Shown here: positions 15,269 to 22,937 of the stretch, piece by piece
Layout: the number at the start of each line of letters is the position of its first letter
Numbering within the stretch: position 1 is the first letter of the stretch
Assembly: GCA_002492725.1 (NCBI GenBank)
Contig: DLAF01000061.1
Span: 1-28,031, forward strand
Direction: 5' to 3'
From: Lachnospiraceae bacterium UBA7054
Lineage (GTDB): Bacteria; Bacillota; Clostridia; Lachnospirales; Lachnospiraceae
DNA length: 28,031 nt
Position numbers and translations under genes: made by a program
Notes under the pieces: generated by a model
Told to the model about the DNA's origin: nothing
Database searches by the model: none
What the model saw: only the letters and a program-made list of their open reading frames with translations

Positions 15269-15300
15269 GGGCAGGTCAGGCGCCTGCCCCTTTATATCTT
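15268..15300 (+). terminator. Rho-independent terminator of the ClbS-radical SAM unit
   Basis: GGGGCAGG (15268-15275) pairs with CCTGCCCC (15283-15290) around a 7-base loop, followed by TTTATATCTTTT. It begins inside the stop codon and separates the plus-strand unit from the convergent transporter genes. On the minus strand the T-tract is weaker, so it acts mainly for the plus strand. Confidence 0.85.
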
Positions 15301-15305
15301 TTGCT

Positions 15306-16127
15306 CTAATATTTTTTCTTATAATAATGTTCCGCTCCCTGGATCAGCCGATAAAACACCATGGCGATCGCACACAGGATCATAATGGATGTAATCACCA
15401 TGCTAAGCTGGAACACCTGCGATCCATAGATGATCAGATATCCGAGTCCGCGCCTTGCGGCCAGAAATTCTCCGATGATGACGCCGACCAAAGCAAGGCC
15501 GATATTCACCTTCATATTGCTTAAAATAAGCGGGACTGAGCTTGGCAGGATCACCTTGGTGAGGGCATGAAATCGGGTGCCGCCCAGCGTGTAGATCAGT
15601 TTGCACATCTCAGGATCCACCTGACAGAAACCGGTGTAAAGGCTGATGATGGAACCGAAGAGTGCCACGGAAATACCCGCCACGATGATGGTGTTTGTTC
15701 CGGTTCCCAGCCACACGATGAGAAGGGGTGCCAGGGCGGATTTCGGGAGGGCGTTTAGGACAACCAGATAAGGTTCCAGGATTTCCGAGAGGCTTTTTTG
15801 ATACCAGAGAAGCGTGGCAGTCAGGAGACTCAATGCAGTAACCAGAAGAAAACTTACGACAGTCTCTAAGAGTGTGATGCCGGTGTGGGTGAAAAAGGAG
15901 TGGTCTAAAAGCATCTCCCAGAGGTAGAGTAGGATTCCGGAGGGGCTGCTGAAAAAGAAACTGTCGATCCAGGATAGGCGGGAAGCGGTTTCCCAGAGAC
16001 CGAGGAAGAGAAGCAGCAAAAATATCCTGCCAAAGGCAATCTGGTGATGATGTCTGTGATGGGCGCGCAGAAAGGCTTCCTGGCGCAGGGAGACGGAAGG
16101 TGCCGTCTCATGGGTTTGTCTTGCCAT
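15306..16127 (-). CDS. ABC importer permease, SsuC/TauC-type
   Basis: The 273-residue membrane protein has about six hydrophobic segments, the first near 32-47 and the last near 240-260. The inner-membrane component signature lies around LGGTRFHALTKVILPSSVPLI, the EAA-like loop that docks on the ATPase. This layout fits permeases for nitrate, sulfonate, taurine or thiamine precursors; the substrate cannot be told. The cytoplasmic N-terminus has an odd His cluster, HHRHHH at residues 23-28. The start overlaps the end of the ATPase gene by 20 bases, which couples their translation. No substrate-binding protein gene lies next to the pair: the plus-strand radical SAM gene converges downstream and argH diverges upstream. 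Confidence 0.88.
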   Translation of the reverse strand: MARQTHETAPSVSLRQEAFLRAHHRHHHQIAFGRIFLLLLFLGLWETASRLSWIDSFFFSSPSGILLYLWEMLLDHSFFTHTGITLLETVVSFLLVTALSLLTATLLWYQKSLSEILEPYLVVLNALPKSALAPLLIVWLGTGTNTIIVAGISVALFGSIISLYTGFCQVDPEMCKLIYTLGGTRFHALTKVILPSSVPLILSNMKVNIGLALVGVIIGEFLAARRGLGYLIIYGSQVFQLSMVITSIMILCAIAMVFYRLIQGAEHYYKKKY

Positions 16128-16896
16128 CGTTTAATACCTCCCAAAGCTGATTAAAATAGTCCTGATAAGCGGCGGTGCTGCGGATTTTCAGAGGATTTTC
16201 CCGGGTGATTTCATAGATGATCGGCATTTCGCATCTGACGCTGGCGGGACGTCCGGAGAGAACGATCACGCGGTCAGCCAAAGTTACGGCTTCAGACAGA
16301 TCGTGTGTGATGAGAAGGGCAGTCTTTTCTGTTTTTCGGATGATGGAGGCGATATCCGCGGATACGGCCAGTCTGGTCTGAAAATCGAGGGCGCTGAAGG
16401 GCTCATCCAGAAGAAGGAGGTCGGGATGGACCGCCATGGTGCGGATCAGTGCTGCCCGCTGCCGCATACCACCGGAGAGTTCAGAGGGCTTTTTGTCCTT
16501 GAAAGCGTAGAGGCCGTAGTCTTTCAGAAGCTTTTCCACATAATCTGTGTTTTCTTTTGTCAGTGTGTGATTCAATTCCAACCCCAGGATGACATTTTGA
16601 TATACGGTGCGCCACTCAAAGAGATGGTCTCTTTGCAGCATATAGCCGATTTTCAAGGCAGTTTCCGCGCAGTAATCCTTCGAGGACAGCCCCCGGTAGA
16701 GGATTTCGCCCGATTCCGGCGCAAGGAGGCCTGCGATGATGGAGAGCAGCGTGGATTTGCCGCAGCCGCTGGGGCCTACGACAGCAACGAAACTGCCGTC
16801 CGAAATCTGTAGGTCGATGTGAGAGAGTGCGGGTGTTTCTCCCTTCAGGTTGTGATAAGAGAAAGAGATATCCCGCAGGGAAAGTATTGGCTGCAT
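16108..16896 (-). CDS. ABC importer ATPase, SsuB/TauB-type
   Basis: The 262-residue cytoplasmic ATPase shows Walker A GPSGCGKST (41-49), a Q-loop in GYMLQRDHLFEWRTV (about 84-98), signature LSGGMRQR (140-147), Walker B LLLLDE (160-165) followed by PFSALD, and the H-loop in LLITHDLSEAV. The MLQxD-LFEW pattern is typical of the nitrate/sulfonate/thiamine-precursor group. It powers the permease encoded just behind it. The promoter should lie in 16897-17025, but only a weak minus-strand pair is visible (TTCTTA, 17 bases, TATAAC). No riboswitch or operator was recognised in this short region shared with argH. Confidence 0.92.
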   Translation of the reverse strand: MQPILSLRDISFSYHNLKGETPALSHIDLQISDGSFVAVVGPSGCGKSTLLSIIAGLLAPESGEILYRGLSSKDYCAETALKIGYMLQRDHLFEWRTVYQNVILGLELNHTLTKENTDYVEKLLKDYGLYAFKDKKPSELSGGMRQRAALIRTMAVHPDLLLLDEPFSALDFQTRLAVSADIASIIRKTEKTALLITHDLSEAVTLADRVIVLSGRPASVRCEMPIIYEITRENPLKIRSTAAYQDYFNQLWEVLNDGKTNP

Positions 16897-17025
16897 AGAA
16901 AGAGGCTCCTTGTGTAGTTAACGACATAGCATTTTTCGCAGATCGAAATCTGACGGGTCGTTTACTACGGTTATACCATATTTTATGACCGGTAAGAAAA
17001 AATGTGTTCTGCCTGCGCATTTTGA

Positions 17026-17054
17026 TTGAAATGGAGGATATTTTGTGATATCAT
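17026..17054 (+). promoter_or_regulatory. Probable argH promoter
   Basis: TTGAAA (17026-17031), exactly 17 bases, then TATCAT (17049-17054). Transcription would start near 17061, about 28 bases before the argH ATG, leaving room only for the ribosome site and no T-box. The 10-mer ATGGAGGATA occurs both in this promoter (17031-17040) and at the ribosome binding site (17075-17084). Confidence 0.55.
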
Positions 17055-17088
17055 CAAATTCAGATTTAATTATGATGGAGGATACTAC

Positions 17089-18537
17089 ATGGCACAGTTG
17101 TGGGGCGGCCGTTTTACCAAGGAGACGGACCGGCTTGTATATCAATTTAATGCGTCAATCTCCTTTGACAGGAAGTTCTTCCGGCAGGATATTGAGGGCA
17201 GCATTGTACATACGATCATGCTTGCCAAGCAGGGGATTTTGACGAAGGAGGATAAGGACGCGATTTTGAAGGGGCTTGTCGGGATCAGGGAGGATGTGGA
17301 GACCGGAAAGCTCGCGATCACGGAGGAATATGAGGATATTCACAGCTTTGTGGAAGCCAATCTGATTGAACGGATCGGCGATGTGGGGAAAAAGCTTCAC
17401 ACAGGCAGGAGCCGCAATGATCAGGTGGCGATGGATATGCGGCTGTATACAAGGCTTGAGGTGCTCTATGTGGACGGGCTATTGAAGACACTGTTGCAGA
17501 CCCTCCTTGCGATCATGGAGGAGAATGTGGAGACTTACATGCCGGGTTTCACCCATCTGCAGAAGGCGCAGCCGGTGACACTGGCGCATCATATCGGTGC
17601 CTATTTTGAAATGTTTAAAAGGGACAGATCCCGGCTTAAAGATATTTTCTACCGCATGAATTACTGTCCGCTCGGAGCGGGCGCTCTGGCGGGGACGACT
17701 TATCCGTTAGACAGGGCGTACACGGCGTCGCTGCTTGGGTTTGAGGGCCCTACCTTAAATAGTATGGATTCGGTGTCGGACAGGGATTATGTGATAGAGT
17801 TTTTGTCGGCGTTGTCTACGATCATGATGCATCTGAGCCGTTTTTGCGAGGAAATCATCATTTGGAATTCCAACGAGTATCGGTTTGTGGAGATCGACGA
17901 CGCCTATTCTACGGGAAGCAGCATTATGCCGCAGAAGAAAAATCCCGATATCGCGGAGCTGGTGCGGGGGAAGACGGGACGCGTTTACGGGGCGCTGATG
18001 TCTATTTTGACGACGATGAAAGGGCTTCCTCTTGCCTATAACAAGGATATGCAGGAGGACAAGGAACTGACCTTCGACGCCATTGACACCGTGAAGGGGT
18101 GTCTGGCGCTGTTTGAGGGCATGATCCGTACCATGAAGTTTCATAAGGATGTGATGGAAAAGAGCGCAGCCATGGGCTTTACCAACGCCACAGACGCGGC
18201 GGACTATCTGGTGGGAAAAGGAGTGCCTTTCCGGGATGCTCACGGTATCATCGGCAGTTTGGTGCTCTATTGCATTGATAAAAACTGTAGTATTGATGAA
18301 ATTTCCCTGGAGGAGTTAAAAGCGATCAGCCCTGTCTTTGAAGAGGATGTCTATCAGGCCATCAGCTTAAAGACCTGCGTAGAAAAGCGGTTGACGATCG
18401 GCGCGCCGGGACCGGAGGCGATGCGGGAGGTCATTCGGCTGCACAAGGAGTATCTGTCAAAGGACTGGCAGGACGAGGACAGTTTGTTCGGCGGACAGCT
18501 TGGGGAAATGGAGAGAAAAGAGATAGAGGAGGAGTGA
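17089..18537 (+). CDS. argH: Argininosuccinate lyase
   Basis: ArgH splits argininosuccinate into arginine and fumarate, the last step of arginine synthesis. The 482-residue length is close to the family's usual 460-500. It begins MAQLWGGRFTKETDRLV, the standard start. HTGRSRNDQ (about 104-112) is the substrate-binding loop, the Thr-His pair of FTHLQKAQP (His near 156) belongs to the active site, and GSSIMPQKKNPD (about 276-287) is the fumarase/aspartase superfamily signature with the catalytic Ser. ATGGAGG ends eight bases before the ATG. argG is not in the window, so the arginine pathway is split. asd follows at once, with its ribosome site inside the end of argH, so these two amino-acid genes are co-transcribed. 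Confidence 0.97.
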   Translation: MAQLWGGRFTKETDRLVYQFNASISFDRKFFRQDIEGSIVHTIMLAKQGILTKEDKDAILKGLVGIREDVETGKLAITEEYEDIHSFVEANLIERIGDVGKKLHTGRSRNDQVAMDMRLYTRLEVLYVDGLLKTLLQTLLAIMEENVETYMPGFTHLQKAQPVTLAHHIGAYFEMFKRDRSRLKDIFYRMNYCPLGAGALAGTTYPLDRAYTASLLGFEGPTLNSMDSVSDRDYVIEFLSALSTIMMHLSRFCEEIIIWNSNEYRFVEIDDAYSTGSSIMPQKKNPDIAELVRGKTGRVYGALMSILTTMKGLPLAYNKDMQEDKELTFDAIDTVKGCLALFEGMIRTMKFHKDVMEKSAAMGFTNATDAADYLVGKGVPFRDAHGIIGSLVLYCIDKNCSIDEISLEELKAISPVFEEDVYQAISLKTCVEKRLTIGAPGPEAMREVIRLHKEYLSKDWQDEDSLFGGQLGEMERKEIEEE

Positions 18538-18542
18538 TTATT

Positions 18543-19628
18543 ATGAGTGAGAAATTGAAAGTAGGAATTTTAGGCGGCACGGGTATGGTAGGACAGCGAT
18601 TTATTGCACTGTTGGAAAACCATCCCTGGTTTGAGGTGACAACGATCGCAGCCAGTCCCCGGTCTGCGGGCAAGTCTTATGAAGAGGCGGTCGGCGGCCG
18701 CTGGAAGATGGATACGCCCATGCCAGAGGCGGTAAAGAACATAGTGGTTAAGAATGTGAACGAGGTCGCCGAAGTGGCGGCGGAGGTGGATTTCGTTTTT
18801 TCCGCGGTGGATATGACCAAGGATGAAATCAAAAAGATCGAGGAGGAGTATGCAAAGACAGAAACCCCCGTGGTCTCCAACAACAGCGCCCATCGCTGGA
18901 CGCCGGATGTGCCTATGGTGATACCGGAAATCAATCCCGAGCACTTTGACGTGATCGAGGCTCAGAAAAAGCGCCTTGGCACAAAGAGAGGCTTTATCGC
19001 CGTGAAACCGAACTGTTCCATTCAGAGTTATGCGCCGGTGCTCACCGCATGGAAGGAGTTTGAGCCCTACGAGGTGGTAGCTACCACTTATCAGGCAATC
19101 TCGGGTGCGGGAAAAACATTCAAGGACTGGCCGGAGATGGTGGAGAATGTGATACCCTACATTGGCGGCGAGGAGGAGAAGAGCGAGAAAGAGCCTCTGC
19201 GCATCTGGGGCAAGGTGGAGAACGGACAGATCGTGCCCGCTGTGAGTCCTGTGATCACCTGTCAGTGTATCAGGGTGCCTGTGCTAAACGGCCATACGGC
19301 TGCCGTGTTTGTGAAATTCAGGAAAAAACCCACAAAAGAGCAGCTGATTGAAAAACTGGTACAGTTTAAGGGACTGCCGCAGGAACTTGCCCTGCCCAGT
19401 GCACCGAAGCAGTTTATTCAGGTGATGGAGGAGGACGACCGGCCGCAGGTGAAACTGGATGTAGACTATGAGAACGGCATGGGAATCAGCATCGGACGCA
19501 TCCGTGAGGACAGTGTATACGATTGGAAGTTTGTGGGTCTTTCCCACAATACCGTGCGCGGGGCAGCAGGGGGAGCTGTTCTGTGCGCCGAAACGTTGAA
19601 AGCAAAGGGGTATATCGTCAAGAAGTAA
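18543..19628 (+). CDS. asd: Aspartate-semialdehyde dehydrogenase
   Basis: Asd reduces aspartyl phosphate to aspartate semialdehyde with NADPH, the branch point toward lysine, diaminopimelate, threonine and methionine. The 361-residue protein starts MSEKLKVGILGGTGMVGQRF, a Rossmann nucleotide-binding loop. The catalytic Cys lies at about residue 158 in VKPNCSIQ and the active-site His at about 251 in VLNGHTAAV. SGAGKTFKDWPEM is also typical. The motif set and length fit the archaeal/fungal-like Asd branch often found in clostridia, more than the E. coli type. The ATG at 18543 has AGGAGG at 18527-18532; a GTG at 18534 overlaps that site and is rejected. It lies 5 bases after argH. Confidence 0.95.
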   Translation: MSEKLKVGILGGTGMVGQRFIALLENHPWFEVTTIAASPRSAGKSYEEAVGGRWKMDTPMPEAVKNIVVKNVNEVAEVAAEVDFVFSAVDMTKDEIKKIEEEYAKTETPVVSNNSAHRWTPDVPMVIPEINPEHFDVIEAQKKRLGTKRGFIAVKPNCSIQSYAPVLTAWKEFEPYEVVATTYQAISGAGKTFKDWPEMVENVIPYIGGEEEKSEKEPLRIWGKVENGQIVPAVSPVITCQCIRVPVLNGHTAAVFVKFRKKPTKEQLIEKLVQFKGLPQELALPSAPKQFIQVMEEDDRPQVKLDVDYENGMGISIGRIREDSVYDWKFVGLSHNTVRGAAGGAVLCAETLKAKGYIVKK

Positions 19629-19693
19629 ACGTCTTGATTGATGCTGCAACTGAGAAAACATGGGGAGGGTATGCCCGGGAAGCCGGACATAAA

Positions 19694-21451
19694 ATGGAAA
19701 ACGTGGGAGAGGTAAAAAACGATATAAGGGGCGAGGAAACGGTGGAGGCGCTTGCAGCGGAAAACCAGAAGCTGCGCAGGGAACAGAATATGCTGCGCCT
19801 GCTCTGCGAGACCTCAAACAGTGCATTTATTTACTATAATTATCAGGAAGACAGGATCGAGACGGTAGCCAACTGGGATCATTTTTTTGATTTTACGGTT
19901 GCGCAGATCGGCGATCTTGCGAAACTTTATGAGCGGGTGGAGGATCAATATGTGATACCGCTCAAAGAGGGATTTTTTATTGAAAAACAAAATAGGGATA
20001 GGCAGACTTTTGAGATAAAGTTAAAAGAGAGCGGTCTGTGTGTTGAGGTGGAGGTCAATATCGTCTATGACGAGCAGAAACGACCGACTGACAAGATCAT
20101 ACGCTTCAAGGATATCACGAGAATGATGGCGCAGAAGGATGAGCTTACCTACATGGCCTACTATGATATCCTGACGGGACTTTACAACCGAAATTATTTT
20201 ATAAGGCTTCTGGGAGAGTTCTTGCGGCGTGCCGAGACGGAAAACTGCAAGGTTGCGGTAATGTTTCTTGATATCGATGATTTCCGCAGGGTAAATGACG
20301 GTATCGGTATCATTGCGGGGGATGATCTGGTGCAGCTTTTTGGCCAGTATCTGACGAATCTGATGAACAGTAATGTGATTATCTCTCATTTCAGCACGGA
20401 TATTTACTGTATTGGCATTTACGATCCCTGTGGAGCCAGAAGCGTGGAGACGATATACCAGGTGATCAGGGATCGCCTGAGACAGCCGTTTCGGATGACT
20501 GACGGGCAGGAAGTCAACATGACGGTGAGCGTAGGTGTTGCCGAGTACCCGGAGTCAGCTACGAGAACGCTGGAACTGGTCAATTGTGCGGAAATTGTCA
20601 TGTTTAAGGCGAAAAGCCGGGGCAAAGATGCGATTCAATATTTTAACAGTGCGATTCTGGAAGATTTTTTGCAGACGGTGACCATTCAGAACAAGTTAAA
20701 AGAGGTTGTGTTCGAACAGAATTTTACCATGTTTTTTCAGCCGCAGTGTTATGCGGCAAGCGGACGGCTTCGCGGCGTGGAGGCGCTGATCCGCTGGAAG
20801 GATGATCAGGGCGATATGATAAGCCCGGCGGTCTTCATCCCCATAGCGGAGAAAAACGGTGCCATTGTTCCAATCGGAAACTGGGTGATTGAAAAGAGCG
20901 TACAGATTTTTGCAAAATGGCGGGAAAAATATGCTTATCCATTGGTCTTATCTCTAAACATCTCAGCGGTACAATGTAAGCAGAATGATTTTATAGACAG
21001 CATTCTGCTTATATTGGAACAGTATGGCGTACCGCCGGAGGAGATAGAGCTGGAGATTACGGAGACCATATTAGTGGACGATTTTGAGGAGACGAAGAAA
21101 CGTCTGAGCGACCTGAGGAAAGCGGGGATTCGTATTTCCTTGGACGATTTCGGCACAGGATTTTCTTCTCTGTCCTATTTGAAGGGGTTGCCGATAGATA
21201 CCTTAAAGATTGACAAATCCTTCGTGGATACATTGCTTACGGATGTCAATACGAAGATTATCACGGAATCTATCATCTATATGGTGAAGCGCCTTGGCTA
21301 TGAGACGGTTGCGGAGGGTGTGGAGACGAAGGAACAGTTTTCGTATCTGCAGGAGCTTTCCTGCGACATGATTCAGGGCTACTATACGGGAAGGCCCATG
21401 CCTGAGGAAGGCATAGAAAATCTCCTGAAAGAGCTGACTAAGAAGGTATGA
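19694..21451 (+). CDS. Cyclic-di-GMP phosphodiesterase: PAS-like, degenerate GGDEF and intact EAL domains
   Basis: From the chosen ATG the protein is 585 residues. A short coiled coil (about 15-35) is followed by a PAS-like region (about 36-140), a GGDEF fold (about 150-318) and an EAL domain (about 329-583). The GGDEF signature is replaced by FSTDI (about 233-237), so the cyclase half should be inactive. The EAL half keeps its key residues: EAL (363-365), Asn in LSLNIS (422), Glu in ELEITE (454), DDFGTG (484-489), Lys in LKIDKSF (505) and Glu in AEGVET (541). It should hydrolyse c-di-GMP. No membrane segment is present. The start is uncertain: the open frame reaches back into asd, and only a modest GGGAAG precedes 19694. 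Confidence 0.88.
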   Translation: MENVGEVKNDIRGEETVEALAAENQKLRREQNMLRLLCETSNSAFIYYNYQEDRIETVANWDHFFDFTVAQIGDLAKLYERVEDQYVIPLKEGFFIEKQNRDRQTFEIKLKESGLCVEVEVNIVYDEQKRPTDKIIRFKDITRMMAQKDELTYMAYYDILTGLYNRNYFIRLLGEFLRRAETENCKVAVMFLDIDDFRRVNDGIGIIAGDDLVQLFGQYLTNLMNSNVIISHFSTDIYCIGIYDPCGARSVETIYQVIRDRLRQPFRMTDGQEVNMTVSVGVAEYPESATRTLELVNCAEIVMFKAKSRGKDAIQYFNSAILEDFLQTVTIQNKLKEVVFEQNFTMFFQPQCYAASGRLRGVEALIRWKDDQGDMISPAVFIPIAEKNGAIVPIGNWVIEKSVQIFAKWREKYAYPLVLSLNISAVQCKQNDFIDSILLILEQYGVPPEEIELEITETILVDDFEETKKRLSDLRKAGIRISLDDFGTGFSSLSYLKGLPIDTLKIDKSFVDTLLTDVNTKIITESIIYMVKRLGYETVAEGVETKEQFSYLQELSCDMIQGYYTGRPMPEEGIENLLKELTKKV

Positions 21452-21465
21452 CGAGGTAAGCGAAA

Positions 21466-22827
21466 ATGTTACTTGGCAGAACAACAGAACTCGGTTATCT
21501 GAATAATTATTATGACAGGGACGGCAGCCAGATTCTGATTGTCTACGGACAAAAACATATCGGTAAGACGGCGCTTGTCAGAGAATTTATGAAGGATCGT
21601 CCCGGCTACTATTATCTTGCAAAAGCCTGTTCCGAGAGAGAACAGGCCTATCAGTGGGGCAGGCAGCTTGCTCACGACGGATATATTGTTGATAAGTTTC
21701 CTGCCTTTCAGGAAATCTTTGAGAAGATTTCACGGCGTGCAACAGGCAAAAAAGTTTTGGTGATCGATGAGTTTCAAAATATTGTCCGCGCAAGCGATTC
21801 CTTTATGAAAGATCTGGTGGCGTTCGTCCACAGTCAGTGGAATCGGGATAACGTAATGGTAATTTTAATCAGTTCCTCCATAGGCTGGATCGAGAACAGT
21901 ATGATTACCAGAATCGGTGAGGCGGCGTATGAGCTTTCCGGGCTTCTCAAAATCAAGGAGATGCCCTTTGCGGACATTGTGGAGCGGTTCCCGAATTTTC
22001 GAATTGAGGAATGTGTGGAGGCGTACGCTATTTTAGGCGGAATTCCCGGATTGTGGAATCAGTTTGATGACAGGCTTACGATTCAGCAGAATATCTGCCG
22101 AAACATATTGGACAGCAACAGCTTTCTCTTTGAGGAGGGAGAGCGTATTTTGACGGAACAGTTAAGGGAACCGGGGGTCTACAATACCATTATGGCGTCT
22201 ATTGCAGCGGGGGCGCATAAGTTAAACGATCTCTATCTCCACACGGAATTTTCCAGGGCGAAGATCAGCGTCTATTTAAAGAATCTGATCGAACTTGAAT
22301 TGGTAGAGAAGGTCTTCTCCTATGATACGGCCGGCAAAGAGAATGTACAAAAGGGAATCTATCGGATCAGCCATCCTTTTGTGGATTTCTATTATACTTA
22401 TATGTATCCGCATCTGAGTGATCTGCAGATGCTCTCAGTGGGAGAATTTTATAATCACTACATCATGAGGGATTTCAGACGCTATGTATCCGGGTATTTC
22501 AAGCTGGTGTGCAGACAGCACCTGGCAAGGCTTGGAGAGAGGCACAGGCTGCCAATCGACTGCGGCACCATCGGGGAGTGGATCGGCAAGGCCGGTTCTT
22601 TGGATATCATTGCGCAGGATCAGGAAGGGCGCACACTGATCGGGCTGTGCAACTGGGAAAAACCCATGACATACGAGGACTACGAAAATCTTCTCCTCTA
22701 TGCGAAAAAGGCGAAGATCAGCGCGGATTATATCTATATGTATACGGCCTTTCGGTTTGACGAAAAGCTGAATCTGGAGGCAAAGGTCAAATCAAATCTG
22801 AAACTGGTGCAGATCTCGGATCTGTAA
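21466..22827 (+). CDS. AAA/STAND-type ATPase with DUF234-like C-terminal domain
   Basis: The 453-residue protein has Walker A GQKHIGKT (28-35) and Walker B VLVIDEFQN (97-105), followed by SSSIGWIENSM in the sensor position. The middle (about 215-300) looks like a winged helix. The end (about 370-453) follows the layout of DUF234, a PD-(D/E)xK nuclease-like fold common in archaeal-type ATPases. In that fold one expects D, then E-x-K. Here the D remains (SLDII, about 380), but the expected GECKW reads GLCNW (393-397), so nuclease activity is unlikely. It starts 14 bases after the EAL gene and is probably co-transcribed. Members of this group are widespread and mostly of unknown function; regulation or toxin-like roles have been suggested. 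Confidence 0.85.
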   Translation: MLLGRTTELGYLNNYYDRDGSQILIVYGQKHIGKTALVREFMKDRPGYYYLAKACSEREQAYQWGRQLAHDGYIVDKFPAFQEIFEKISRRATGKKVLVIDEFQNIVRASDSFMKDLVAFVHSQWNRDNVMVILISSSIGWIENSMITRIGEAAYELSGLLKIKEMPFADIVERFPNFRIEECVEAYAILGGIPGLWNQFDDRLTIQQNICRNILDSNSFLFEEGERILTEQLREPGVYNTIMASIAAGAHKLNDLYLHTEFSRAKISVYLKNLIELELVEKVFSYDTAGKENVQKGIYRISHPFVDFYYTYMYPHLSDLQMLSVGEFYNHYIMRDFRRYVSGYFKLVCRQHLARLGERHRLPIDCGTIGEWIGKAGSLDIIAQDQEGRTLIGLCNWEKPMTYEDYENLLLYAKKAKISADYIYMYTAFRFDEKLNLEAKVKSNLKLVQISDL

Positions 22828-22829
22828 AT

Positions 22830-22895
22830 GCACGAAAAGTACTTCTAGCCACTCGCAGCAGAGGCTGCTTCGCGGAGAAGTACTATGTTTCGTGC
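22830..22895 (+). other. Long imperfect hairpin in the topB leader
   Basis: GCACGAAA (22830-22837) and AGTACTTCT (22838-22846) pair with AGAAGTACT (22876-22884) and TTTCGTGC (22888-22895): 17 pairs with one three-base bulge (ATG, 22885-22887). The loop holds a small hairpin, GCAGC-AGAG-GCTGC (22855-22868). No T-tract follows. It stands in the short gap between the ATPase stop and topB. Confidence 0.65.
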
Positions 22896-22896
22896 T

Positions 22897-22924
22897 GGAG
22901 AATGCCAGAAGAGCGGCATTCTCC
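22897..22924 (+). other. Perfect 10-bp hairpin just before the topB ribosome site
   Basis: GGAGAATGCC (22897-22906), loop AGAAGAGC, GGCATTCTCC (22915-22924). It ends four bases before the GGAG ribosome site of topB. Without a T-tract it is not a normal terminator; it may control translation or mRNA stability. Confidence 0.7.
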
Positions 22925-22937
22925 GTTTGGAGTGAAT

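Noticed and set aside
16897..17088. Riboswitch or T-box between the importer genes and argH
   Set aside because: The region is under 200 bases and shared by two divergent genes; I see no T-box specifier or antiterminator, no THI-box and no terminator.
17045..17242. Small frame starting at a GTG behind the first ATGGAGGATA
   Set aside because: It overlaps argH out of frame and its product looks random. The repeated 10-mer is the only odd feature.
19523..19693. EAL protein starting inside asd
   Set aside because: The added residues are the shadow of the conserved asd C-terminus; the ATG at 19694 lies beyond the asd stop.
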